IMG/VR virus record: IMGVR_UViG_3300020141_000376 | Span: 1-29,918 of that record | Direction: 5' to 3' (one strand) | DNA: 29,918 bases | Source of the DNA: a virus | Part shown: piece by piece, positions 13,886 to 21,330 of the stretch | Position numbering within the stretch: position 1 is the stretch's first letter | Layout of the letters: every line of letters begins with the position of its first letter | Position numbers and translations under genes: made by a program | Notes under the pieces: generated by a model | Database searches by the model: none | Told to the model about the DNA's origin: nothing | Seen by the model: only the letters and a program-made list of their open reading frames with translations

Positions 13886-13896
13886 GCCTCGGGGCT
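13864..13896 (-). terminator. terminator for leftward transcription, inside nuclease gene end
   Basis: The inverted repeat AGCCCCGA (13871-13878) and TCGGGGCT (13889-13896) encloses a 10-nt loop. On the minus strand the hairpin is followed by ATTTTTTAGG, a T-run, so it is a terminator for the structural operon that runs leftwards. On the plus strand no T-run follows, so it should not stop the nuclease mRNA efficiently. The stop codon of the nuclease (13883-13885) lies in its loop. Confidence 0.8.
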
Positions 13897-13946
13897 TAAG
13901 GATTGTCAAAGGAGGAGAGCCTTAGACAACTGCAGAAAATCCCGTG
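13897..13946. other. 50-nt spacer between convergent genes
   Basis: This short gap separates the nuclease/terminator from the end of the small basic gene. It contains AAAGGAGGAGAG (13909-13920), an SD-like run with no start codon in register on the plus strand within 15 nt. No other feature is visible. Confidence 0.4.
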
Positions 13947-14105
13947 TCATTTTGCGCGTGCTGCGCGCATGTTGTCAACTAAATTTGGGTAGGGTCTGCC
14001 CGCTTTTTTTGCAGCAGCTTTAGCCGATGCTTTTTTGGCAGGAGTTAATGCTTTTGGTTTGCCCAGACCTTTTGGCCTTGCCTTATCCCAGACTTCTTTT
14101 TTCAT
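13947..14105 (-). CDS. small basic Lys/Ala-rich phage protein
   Basis: This 52-residue protein, missed by a 60-residue cut-off, begins MKKEVWDKARPKGLGKPKAL and continues through an AKKASAKAAAKKAGRP run to the ending PYPNLVDNMRAARAK. It is strongly basic, like histone H1 or HU tails. The GRPYPN(L)VDN(M)AA ending is, in my recollection, common among small phage proteins of aquatic phages. It overlaps the upstream gene by 4 nt (ATGA, 14102-14105) and ends 51 nt before the leftward terminator, making it the last gene of the structural operon. DNA compaction or a virion-associated role is possible. Confidence 0.7.
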   Translation of the reverse strand: MKKEVWDKARPKGLGKPKALTPAKKASAKAAAKKAGRPYPNLVDNMRAARAK

Positions 14106-14464
14106 CGTAGGTGCCTCAGTTTGTAAAGGGTACTTAGGTACGTTGCAAGTGCATCGTCAATCAGATTTTGAATGGTTGTGTCCGATTTGTCCACCGCGTT
14201 GTAACGCAGCTTTTCAATGTCGTCCATGTACTTCTCCAAGCACTTGATGATGTCGCCCTCGTCGTCGTATTTTAGGTAGGGGATTTCAATGATGCCGTGG
14301 CGGCCTTGGTAGGCTTCGGTGATGGTGTCGCCGTGATCACCCACCGCAGGATAGAACTCACCCAAAGCGCTGTGCTTGGAAAAACTGCCGGTAGATAAGT
14401 GCGCACGATGCGCTACCTCCCGGCTCAAAAACATCGTGGCAACCAATCGTCCAATCATTTCCAT
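14102..14464 (-). CDS. DUF5856-like helical protein
   Basis: This 120-residue protein has FLSREVAHRAHLSTGSFSKH followed by ALGEFYPAVGDHGDTITEAYQGRHG, a pattern I recall from DUF5856 proteins of phages (two paired helices with Glu, His and Asp that look like a ferritin/Dps-like four-helix bundle). The second half is acidic and helical (DIIKCLEKYMDDIEKLRYNAV). The function of the family is unknown. GGAG lies 8 nt upstream of ATG 14464. It lies among virion genes; a DNA-protecting or virion accessory role is speculative. Confidence 0.7.
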   Translation of the reverse strand: MEMIGRLVATMFLSREVAHRAHLSTGSFSKHSALGEFYPAVGDHGDTITEAYQGRHGIIEIPYLKYDDEGDIIKCLEKYMDDIEKLRYNAVDKSDTTIQNLIDDALATYLSTLYKLRHLR

Positions 14465-14476
14465 GTCGTAACTCCG

Positions 14477-17400
14477 TTATTGTCTTGGGGCCTGAACCTG
14501 AGCTTGGCGCTGCTGCAGCAATCCACTGATCGGGTCGTTCGGGAACATCGCAGGATACATCAGTTGAATGTTGGGCGCGCCACCGGGAGCCGCAGCAGGC
14601 GCTGTTGGCAGACGTGGGTTGAAGTTCGTTCCACGTGTAGGCGGAGCAGGCGGCATGGCTTTGAGCATCTTCTGGGCGCTTGTTCCGGGAACCACGGGCA
14701 GGTTACCCAGATTGCCGACATCTTCTGGCTGATCACCCATTGCTGCTTGCGCAGTTGTTTGCACCGCTGCACGGGTAATATTTTCAGGAAGATACGCGGA
14801 CTTTGGAATACCAATCTTCTCTAACTCCGCGGCAAGTTTCTTGGCTTCAGCAGGTGTGCCTACATGCGTAATCCGTTTGGCAAATTCTGCGTCTTCCAGC
14901 GCTCTTGTGAAGATGCGCTGATAAATCTGGTTCTCCAGACCACCAGCCATACGCAGCATGACCGCCAAAGCACCCGTGGAGGGGTTAATTCGGCCCACAG
15001 CGGCCTCGCGGGCCGTGGTTGTGAGGAACTGGATACCCGCGCCAAATAAACGCTTCATGGCTTGATCTGTCGATTCAAACGCAGGGATCTGTCCGGTCAC
15101 GTCGGCAAATGCATTAACACGGCGCTGCAAATCAGCCAAGGTTTTGAGGTCGTCCAAGTGCGCTGTATTTTTGAACAGGACCTTAAGGGATGCTTCGTTG
15201 TTGTCGATGAACGACTTAAGCGCGCCACCTTTTTGGGCACCACCAGTTGCCACATCAAACACAGAGCGGCGCAGAGCAGCCAACATCTCTGGATCTTTTT
15301 CGATTCCGCGAACCAAAGTGCTCATGGTTGCAGGATCACGCAGGGCAGTTTGCAGTGTTTGTGAGGGATCAGCACCGGGACGGGTAGCCTTGGCTAACAA
15401 GCTGTCAAGCTCTTGGTCCTTAGCGTTGACTCGGCGGGTGTCAAGCTCACCCATACGCTTTACGTAATCGTCGGCAAACTTCACTTCGTCTTGCAGCTTC
15501 ATCTGCACGTTGGCAGGCAACGCATCAACAATGTTTTTGTTCTTGTCCAGAACTTGGCGGATTTTCTTGGGGTCAACCAAGCCATTAGCATCAACAACGT
15601 TTTTGCTACGCAGCCAATCGATAGTTCCGCGCTCTAAAAGTGAGTTAGCTTGTGGGGAACCGCTTAAGCCCAGTTGCAACTGTTTTAAATTGTCAGCAGT
15701 AGAAAATGCAGTCTGGAGCAAGCGCTCGTTGGGCAAGAGGAACTCATCTCCGCCACGGGTCTTCTGTGTGAGCAGCAGTGGCAAGTTCTTTTCGTAGGCA
15801 GCAGCATAGTCCTCTAAGACCATTTTCATGCCGTCATACTCCTGCTTGATCCTTGGCACGTTATTCAGCACAAGGCCTTCAATATCCTTGTAGACGGCGT
15901 TGCCTGTGTCGATGTAACGCTGTGCATCTTGAATGCGGCTACTGCCGCGCTTCATGGAGCCGTTGTAGTTGATTACAGACTGATTGCGGAAGCGCATAGC
16001 AGACTGCAAGTAGTCAAGCGCCTCGGGTAAGTTCAAATCAACAGCCGTGTTGGCCTCAGCAATACGTGCTGCATCTGCACGAAGTTGTGTAGGATTAATC
16101 GTAATATTGCGTCCGGGACCACCCAGATTACGAATCGTAATATTTCCTTTGGCATCTGGAGGAGGAAGCAGTTCTCCAAAGCCTGCTTGTTTTTTCCCAG
16201 CTTTTGCCTGCCCTTGAACCGCTTTTATCAAATCCTCACTGATTGTTGACAAGGTTTTTGGATCAATTAATTTACCTAAACTTTGAAGCTGGTCATTAAG
16301 CGTCTGTTCTGTCAACTGAGCTAGGGTGTCCGCCTCTAATTTTTGCCGTGCAATTTCTTGTGTGCGCACAAACTTTTGCAGCAAACGAATAGGCTCAGGC
16401 ACTTGAAGACTTGCAGAGGGACGCTCAGGCGTGTATTTGGCAATTAGTTCCTTGGCTGCTTCTTCAATGTCACGTGCGGGGAACAGGGATTTACCTTGGT
16501 CACGTGTAGGCATCGGCAGACCTTCTGGCGACACAGCTTGCTTCAAACCCATACGGCGCAGAATATCACCGCGTGCCTTGGAGTCCATCTCCATGCGGGC
16601 CATCAGCGTGCCGCGCAATTCATCGTTGAGCAAGTCAATGTTCTGTGGTCCGAGGCGCTCGGAGATTGACATTACTTCCGCGTCTGTCAGGTCCTTTTGG
16701 CTTTTGAGCAAGCTCTCAAAGAACTGCTGACGATCTGCTTGGGCCGCGGTGAACGCTTCTTGAATCGGCTTGCGTGCTTCTGGAGAGAAGCTTGCAAACA
16801 AACTGTCCAGCGCTTGCTGGTTTTTGTTGATGCGCTCTTTAGTGATCTCAAGTTCCTTGGGGCCAAGCTGCTGCAAGAGTTCTGCTTTGCGCTGCACCAA
16901 GGGGGAATACATTGTCTTCTCAGCAGCATCAAACATGAAACCCGCATTTGCGACGCGGGGATCAGCCAGAGCAGCTTCAAGTTGCTTTAATGCTTGCTGT
17001 GCTTCGGGGCTCTCGGAGATTGGGCCAAACACCTGTGCCAACTTGCTCTCAGCACGCTTCATCAGCATGTTTGGAATCACGTTGATGATAGGCAGCTTGT
17101 ACATGCCGGGCAAGCCCTCAAGCGTTTCTCTTTCAATCTCACCAAGGCCGCTAGATACGCCCTTGATTTTGTCAGACATAAACTTGAAACCTCGTACAGA
17201 GGGCAAGTTTGCAGCAGCTACAGGAAGACCGATAAATGCGGCTGCAGGCAGCAACTCTTCATAAATCTTCTTGTAGGGGTTGCTGTCGTCTACTGTTTCT
17301 TTAACCGTTTGACGAAGTCCTTCGTACCCTGCACCAAACGCGATGTCCAGTGCTGCAGCCGTTCTCGGACTTTGTTGAACATATTTGATAGCATCATTTG

Positions 17401-17851
17401 CAATTCCTTTAAGTATGCCTGTCGCGGGCGCAGCCGCAGAGACAAGCGGTCTAACAGACCCTGCATAGGCAAGAATGCCAGTGAAGGGCATGGTTCCACC
17501 AACGCCTTCGCCTACAGCGCGGGCGTAGCGCTCTTCAACGTTCCTTGGGGCTTGTGCGCCTTTGTTAAAGAGATTGGTGAATTGGAATACTTGTTTCTCA
17601 TCCATTCCCATGCCCTTGCCGATAAGGCGCTGAGCAGCATCAGGAATAGCAAAGAGGGCCGAGTTGAAGCCCCATGAAAGATTGTTCAGCAGGCCCGATA
17701 CGCGGTCCCCGCCTTGTGTTTGAACATCCGGTGCAGCCGGGCCACCGGCTCGGGGGTCGGTGGTTGCAGTAGGAACGCCCTCAGCACGACCAACAACCTC
17801 ACCGGTTGCAAAGTCAACCATCTCACCACGGGAATTCATCAAGGTTGGCAT
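14477..17851 (-). CDS. large virion protein, candidate internal/ejection protein (1124 aa)
   Basis: A very long protein starting MPTLMNSRGEMVDFATGEVV. Residues 60-215 hold several small hydrophobic/Ala-rich helices (TMPFTGILAYAGSVRPLVSA and LLPAAAFIGLPVAAANLPSV), then a long stretch of coiled-coil helices rich in Lys, Glu, Gln, Ala and Leu (about 240-1000), and a Pro-rich tail ending NDPISGLLQQRQAQVQAPRQ. No lysozyme or transglycosylase motif is visible. Long helical proteins with membrane-like segments in the tail region of podoviruses act as internal virion (ejection) proteins that form the DNA channel; this is the most likely role. It overlaps the upstream gene by 1 nt (TAATG). Confidence 0.65.
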   Translation of the reverse strand: MPTLMNSRGEMVDFATGEVVGRAEGVPTATTDPRAGGPAAPDVQTQGGDRVSGLLNNLSWGFNSALFAIPDAAQRLIGKGMGMDEKQVFQFTNLFNKGAQAPRNVEERYARAVGEGVGGTMPFTGILAYAGSVRPLVSAAAPATGILKGIANDAIKYVQQSPRTAAALDIAFGAGYEGLRQTVKETVDDSNPYKKIYEELLPAAAFIGLPVAAANLPSVRGFKFMSDKIKGVSSGLGEIERETLEGLPGMYKLPIINVIPNMLMKRAESKLAQVFGPISESPEAQQALKQLEAALADPRVANAGFMFDAAEKTMYSPLVQRKAELLQQLGPKELEITKERINKNQQALDSLFASFSPEARKPIQEAFTAAQADRQQFFESLLKSQKDLTDAEVMSISERLGPQNIDLLNDELRGTLMARMEMDSKARGDILRRMGLKQAVSPEGLPMPTRDQGKSLFPARDIEEAAKELIAKYTPERPSASLQVPEPIRLLQKFVRTQEIARQKLEADTLAQLTEQTLNDQLQSLGKLIDPKTLSTISEDLIKAVQGQAKAGKKQAGFGELLPPPDAKGNITIRNLGGPGRNITINPTQLRADAARIAEANTAVDLNLPEALDYLQSAMRFRNQSVINYNGSMKRGSSRIQDAQRYIDTGNAVYKDIEGLVLNNVPRIKQEYDGMKMVLEDYAAAYEKNLPLLLTQKTRGGDEFLLPNERLLQTAFSTADNLKQLQLGLSGSPQANSLLERGTIDWLRSKNVVDANGLVDPKKIRQVLDKNKNIVDALPANVQMKLQDEVKFADDYVKRMGELDTRRVNAKDQELDSLLAKATRPGADPSQTLQTALRDPATMSTLVRGIEKDPEMLAALRRSVFDVATGGAQKGGALKSFIDNNEASLKVLFKNTAHLDDLKTLADLQRRVNAFADVTGQIPAFESTDQAMKRLFGAGIQFLTTTAREAAVGRINPSTGALAVMLRMAGGLENQIYQRIFTRALEDAEFAKRITHVGTPAEAKKLAAELEKIGIPKSAYLPENITRAAVQTTAQAAMGDQPEDVGNLGNLPVVPGTSAQKMLKAMPPAPPTRGTNFNPRLPTAPAAAPGGAPNIQLMYPAMFPNDPISGLLQQRQAQVQAPRQ

Positions 17852-20214
17852 TATTGGTTTCCTATCAGGCCACGCAGTTGAGTAGGATTAAATTGTTGAA
17901 CGCTGTTGTTTGGCATTCGGACAAACACCGTCGCTTTTGGATCTTGCAACTTACCAATGGTACTACCAAGGAAGTTAAACATCACGCGTTGGCTGTCTTT
18001 ATCTGCAGGAATCACAAACGGGTCGTTCTGTGTGCCGGTATTGGGCGTGCGCATTGCGTAATCGTTGCTCTCGTATCCCAATTGGGTCAACACCTGCTGA
18101 CGTGCGTTACGCAACATTGCTTCGGTACTTGCAAACCCCTTTGCCGCAAGTTCCTTGTTCTGGAAGAAGGCAGTCGGGTTAGAAATACCCTTGGCATTGT
18201 CACGAACCCACTCTTGCTCTTGCACAGCAACGCGGCCGCCATCGTTGGCAGAAGCGATGTTCTTCAAAATAGAGTTTAGACCTGTCTGTATGCGGGTGGC
18301 AGCATCCGCCTGATTCACGTCAGGACGTACCAGCCCTGTTGGATCAATAGGAACAATCAGGTTGTTAACCTTGTCTTGGAACCATGTGCCGGGGCTGTAC
18401 AGGCTTGTATATGTACCTTTAAGGTTGTCTAAGGTAGACAAGCTGTTATCTAAGGAACGCAAAGTGTTTGTAAGCTTGACGCGCTCACCCTTGTCTGTTT
18501 CCACAGATGTTGGCGCTTGTCCGCGGTTCTCGACATAAGGGTTGTCGGTATCACGTAATGTAAAGCGGCTCTGTAGAGCACTCTGCACTGTTGGATCTTT
18601 TGGATCAATTGACACGCCAAGGAAGCTGCCGTCCTTGGTTTTAGCAATTCGCAAACCGCCACCGCCGTCTTCGACAATAGGTGTGCCGGAGCCCTTCTTA
18701 ATTTGCTCCAACAACAAGCGGAAGTCGCCATCGAGCACTTTCATCTTGATCTGCTGAGCATACTTGTCTTGCTCTTGAACATCGCTGAATGCTTGCGACA
18801 AGGCAGTAGACTTGATCTTGAGATCGCGGTCCTTGGCCTGTGCTACGAGAGCAGCAAATCCTTTTGGAATGCCTGCGGAAGCTTCACCAACAGCCATCGC
18901 AAATGTAGGCTGACGGCTAGACGCTAATTTGAAGCCAGCATCTGCCAGCAACAAAAGTGCATTCGTCTTCATGTCTTCTTTGTTGTCGCCCAAAATCTCA
19001 GAGAACAAAGGAGCCAACTCAGCGTAGCCTTCCTTGACCCGTTCGCCACGGGTCTTTTCCTTGATTGCCGCTTTGATAAATTCCTGTGTTGATTTAACAG
19101 GTGCTTGCGCGTCAAGTTCTGCTTGCGTTGCAAACTCAGTAGGACTGACAGGGGCCATGTCCATGGGCTTGAATGCAGGCTTTTCTGCAACAGGTGCTGC
19201 AGGAGGAGGTGCCGCTTGTTGGGCACTAGAAGGCATTCTGTCAATTGCAGACAGTTGTGCCATCTTGTCGTCGTAAGAGGCTTGCTGCTCAGGAGACATC
19301 GGCGTGCTGGAATCCTTCATAAAAGGAAGTGCCGATAAAGCACCAGTGCCAAGAGCTAAGGCAGGAGACATGCGAGACAAAGCTTCTGCCACACGTGGGT
19401 ATTCTTGTGCCGTCCGCTGCACACCCATTTTGATGCCTTCAGTAAACGTAGGGCTCATCAAAGGACCCATCGTTGTATACGGAGCCAGTTGTGTGCCTGC
19501 ACCTTGAACAATCGTGCCGGCAGGCCCTTGGACCAAGGTCTCTCGTCCTTGCACCGACAAAGGCATAGGAGGGCTACCGCCTGTAACGCGCTGCACAGTA
19601 GGCTGAGCGCGCATGGTCAGGTTGCCCAAGTATTGATTCATCGCAGGGCCGTATTGAGCGGCCTTGTCACCCATGAATTGGGCAGCACGTGTGAACGGTG
19701 TAATGAACGCGCCTGCAGCCGCCGTAATTGGGGGCATGCCATCAGGGGTAGGCGGAGCCTGCTCAGCCCCGCCCTGCGGAAAAGGGCCAGCGCCCTCCAT
19801 TCCGGGAGGCATTCCTTGTGGTGGCATACCGCCCTGATCACCTTGAGGAGGCATCATGGGAGGCGGAGCCATCTGTTGGCCCTGTGGCAGTGCACCGATA
19901 CCGCCTTGTGGCGCGGCCAGTTGTGCTTGCAACAAAGCTAAAACTTCTGGGGGTGTTTCCATGGCGGCTTCTTCGCCAACCATTTGCGCTAACTCTTGTA
20001 CACGTGCATTGGTAGAACGCATGTCCCCGCGCAAAGTATTCATCAAGATTTCAGGATTCTGAGGCGTGCGCGCCATCTGAGGCATGTCTGTCTCTGGCTC
20101 CTCTGGCATCTCTTCGGGCATTTCATCTTCAAACCCAGCCATGATGCCGCTGTTACGTGACTCTTTTGACAGAGGCATCGCAAACATGGCACGCTTCAAA
20201 ATCTCATTCTTCAT
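17851..20214 (-). CDS. virion protein, Met/Pro/Gln-rich N-terminus (787 aa)
   Basis: This 787-residue protein has an acidic, Pro/Met-rich start (residues 25-50), a PPPMMPPQGDQGGMPP-type low-complexity stretch (about residues 110-170), an Ala/Gly-rich region, and then a mainly helical body rich in Lys, Glu and Ala to the C-terminal LRGLIGNQ. A run near residue 320 (SSAQQAAPPPAAPVAEKPA) forms a flexible linker. No enzyme motif is seen. Low-complexity, Met-rich proteins of this size in tail gene clusters are commonly internal virion or scaffold-like components; ejection protein is the best inference. It is separated from the upstream gene by only 9 nt. Confidence 0.6.
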   Translation of the reverse strand: MKNEILKRAMFAMPLSKESRNSGIMAGFEDEMPEEMPEEPETDMPQMARTPQNPEILMNTLRGDMRSTNARVQELAQMVGEEAAMETPPEVLALLQAQLAAPQGGIGALPQGQQMAPPPMMPPQGDQGGMPPQGMPPGMEGAGPFPQGGAEQAPPTPDGMPPITAAAGAFITPFTRAAQFMGDKAAQYGPAMNQYLGNLTMRAQPTVQRVTGGSPPMPLSVQGRETLVQGPAGTIVQGAGTQLAPYTTMGPLMSPTFTEGIKMGVQRTAQEYPRVAEALSRMSPALALGTGALSALPFMKDSSTPMSPEQQASYDDKMAQLSAIDRMPSSAQQAAPPPAAPVAEKPAFKPMDMAPVSPTEFATQAELDAQAPVKSTQEFIKAAIKEKTRGERVKEGYAELAPLFSEILGDNKEDMKTNALLLLADAGFKLASSRQPTFAMAVGEASAGIPKGFAALVAQAKDRDLKIKSTALSQAFSDVQEQDKYAQQIKMKVLDGDFRLLLEQIKKGSGTPIVEDGGGGLRIAKTKDGSFLGVSIDPKDPTVQSALQSRFTLRDTDNPYVENRGQAPTSVETDKGERVKLTNTLRSLDNSLSTLDNLKGTYTSLYSPGTWFQDKVNNLIVPIDPTGLVRPDVNQADAATRIQTGLNSILKNIASANDGGRVAVQEQEWVRDNAKGISNPTAFFQNKELAAKGFASTEAMLRNARQQVLTQLGYESNDYAMRTPNTGTQNDPFVIPADKDSQRVMFNFLGSTIGKLQDPKATVFVRMPNNSVQQFNPTQLRGLIGNQ

Positions 20215-20223
20215 GATGCGTCC

Positions 20224-21327
20224 TTAAAACAGTCCACCAGCGGTCTTTGCTGCCGCTGCTGTAGACAAAATACCTGTGCCTAAACCAGCAATTTGCTGGA
20301 AGGGGCTTGGAGTTGCTTGTGAGGAAGTCGTAACTCCCATCTGAGTAGACGGCGCGCCCTTATAGATGTCAGACAAGAAGCCCAACTGCTGATACGGCTG
20401 CATGTTTTGCTGCAACTGATTTTGGCGCTGTGCATCCAACTCGGCTTGCTGTTGTTTCTGCTGAGTAGAACCAAGGTTGAACAAGAAGTTGACGTCTTGC
20501 TGGCCCATGCCTTGTGCAGCTTGACCCAAAGCAGCGCTTTGTGAACCAAGACCTGCTTGTTGCATGCCCAGAGAGCCCAAACCTTGTGCAAGCTGTGAGC
20601 CCACACCAAACTGCTGCGCGGCCAACGAGCCAATACCTTGACCAAGGTTACCCAATTGGTTGTAACCGGCCATTTGTGCTTGCTGTTGCTGCTGTGCAGT
20701 AGACAAAGCTTGACCGTAGCCCTGTTGCATGGCGTTTGCAATCGCTTGGTTTTGTGTTTGAGCCAAGTTGCGGCCCAACTCAGCACGCTGAATGCCTTCA
20801 CGGGAACCACCAAAAGCACCTGATTTAACAGCCTGTGCTTGTAAGCCCTGACCTTGGATCTGGGCTTGACGATTCATCTCACTCAACTGACCTTGCAATG
20901 CCAAGTTCATGAACGGATTCATGTACTGGGAGATCTGCTGCTGACCAATAGGTTGTGTTGCGCCTAAAGTGCCTTGAGCCGCGATTCCTTGCAAACCTTG
21001 CGCAGCATCGTATTGATTGCGTGTGTCCGCACCGCGAAGTACATCAACGCCAGTGGCTACGGCCTGCTGACCTTGGCCTAACTGGCCATAAGCATTGGTC
21101 ATGTAAGGCTGATAAGCACCAATACCTTCTTGACCCCCGCGAATGGCGTTGAGTTGGTTTCCCGACATCCCCGCAATTTGGTAATTGGGGGTCAGGAAGT
21201 TGCCTTGGCTGGCTGCAAGGTTGGTTGCATCTACTTGTGCTTTCGCACTTTCTAACAACCCAAGTTTTTGCGCCTCAATCTCGGGCGCTTCGCGAATAAA
21301 CTGTGATTGGGATAGGACGTCTGCCAT
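20224..21327 (-). CDS. Gln/Gly/Ala-rich virion protein (367 aa)
   Basis: This 367-residue protein is dominated by Gln, Ala, Gly and Leu, with segments such as QGYGQALSTAQQQQQAQMAG, and Q-rich repeats over most of residues 90-310. The motif AVKSGAFGGSREG (about residue 165) precedes a Gln-rich helix and is one I recall from internal core proteins of phages resembling the HTVC010P group. The ending is ILSTAAAAKTAGG. The codon use is uneven because of the Gln runs. It is probably an elongated structural or ejection protein. The open frame on the complement is a shadow. Confidence 0.65.
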   Translation of the reverse strand: MADVLSQSQFIREAPEIEAQKLGLLESAKAQVDATNLAASQGNFLTPNYQIAGMSGNQLNAIRGGQEGIGAYQPYMTNAYGQLGQGQQAVATGVDVLRGADTRNQYDAAQGLQGIAAQGTLGATQPIGQQQISQYMNPFMNLALQGQLSEMNRQAQIQGQGLQAQAVKSGAFGGSREGIQRAELGRNLAQTQNQAIANAMQQGYGQALSTAQQQQQAQMAGYNQLGNLGQGIGSLAAQQFGVGSQLAQGLGSLGMQQAGLGSQSAALGQAAQGMGQQDVNFLFNLGSTQQKQQQAELDAQRQNQLQQNMQPYQQLGFLSDIYKGAPSTQMGVTTSSQATPSPFQQIAGLGTGILSTAAAAKTAGGLF

Positions 21328-21330
21328 GTT

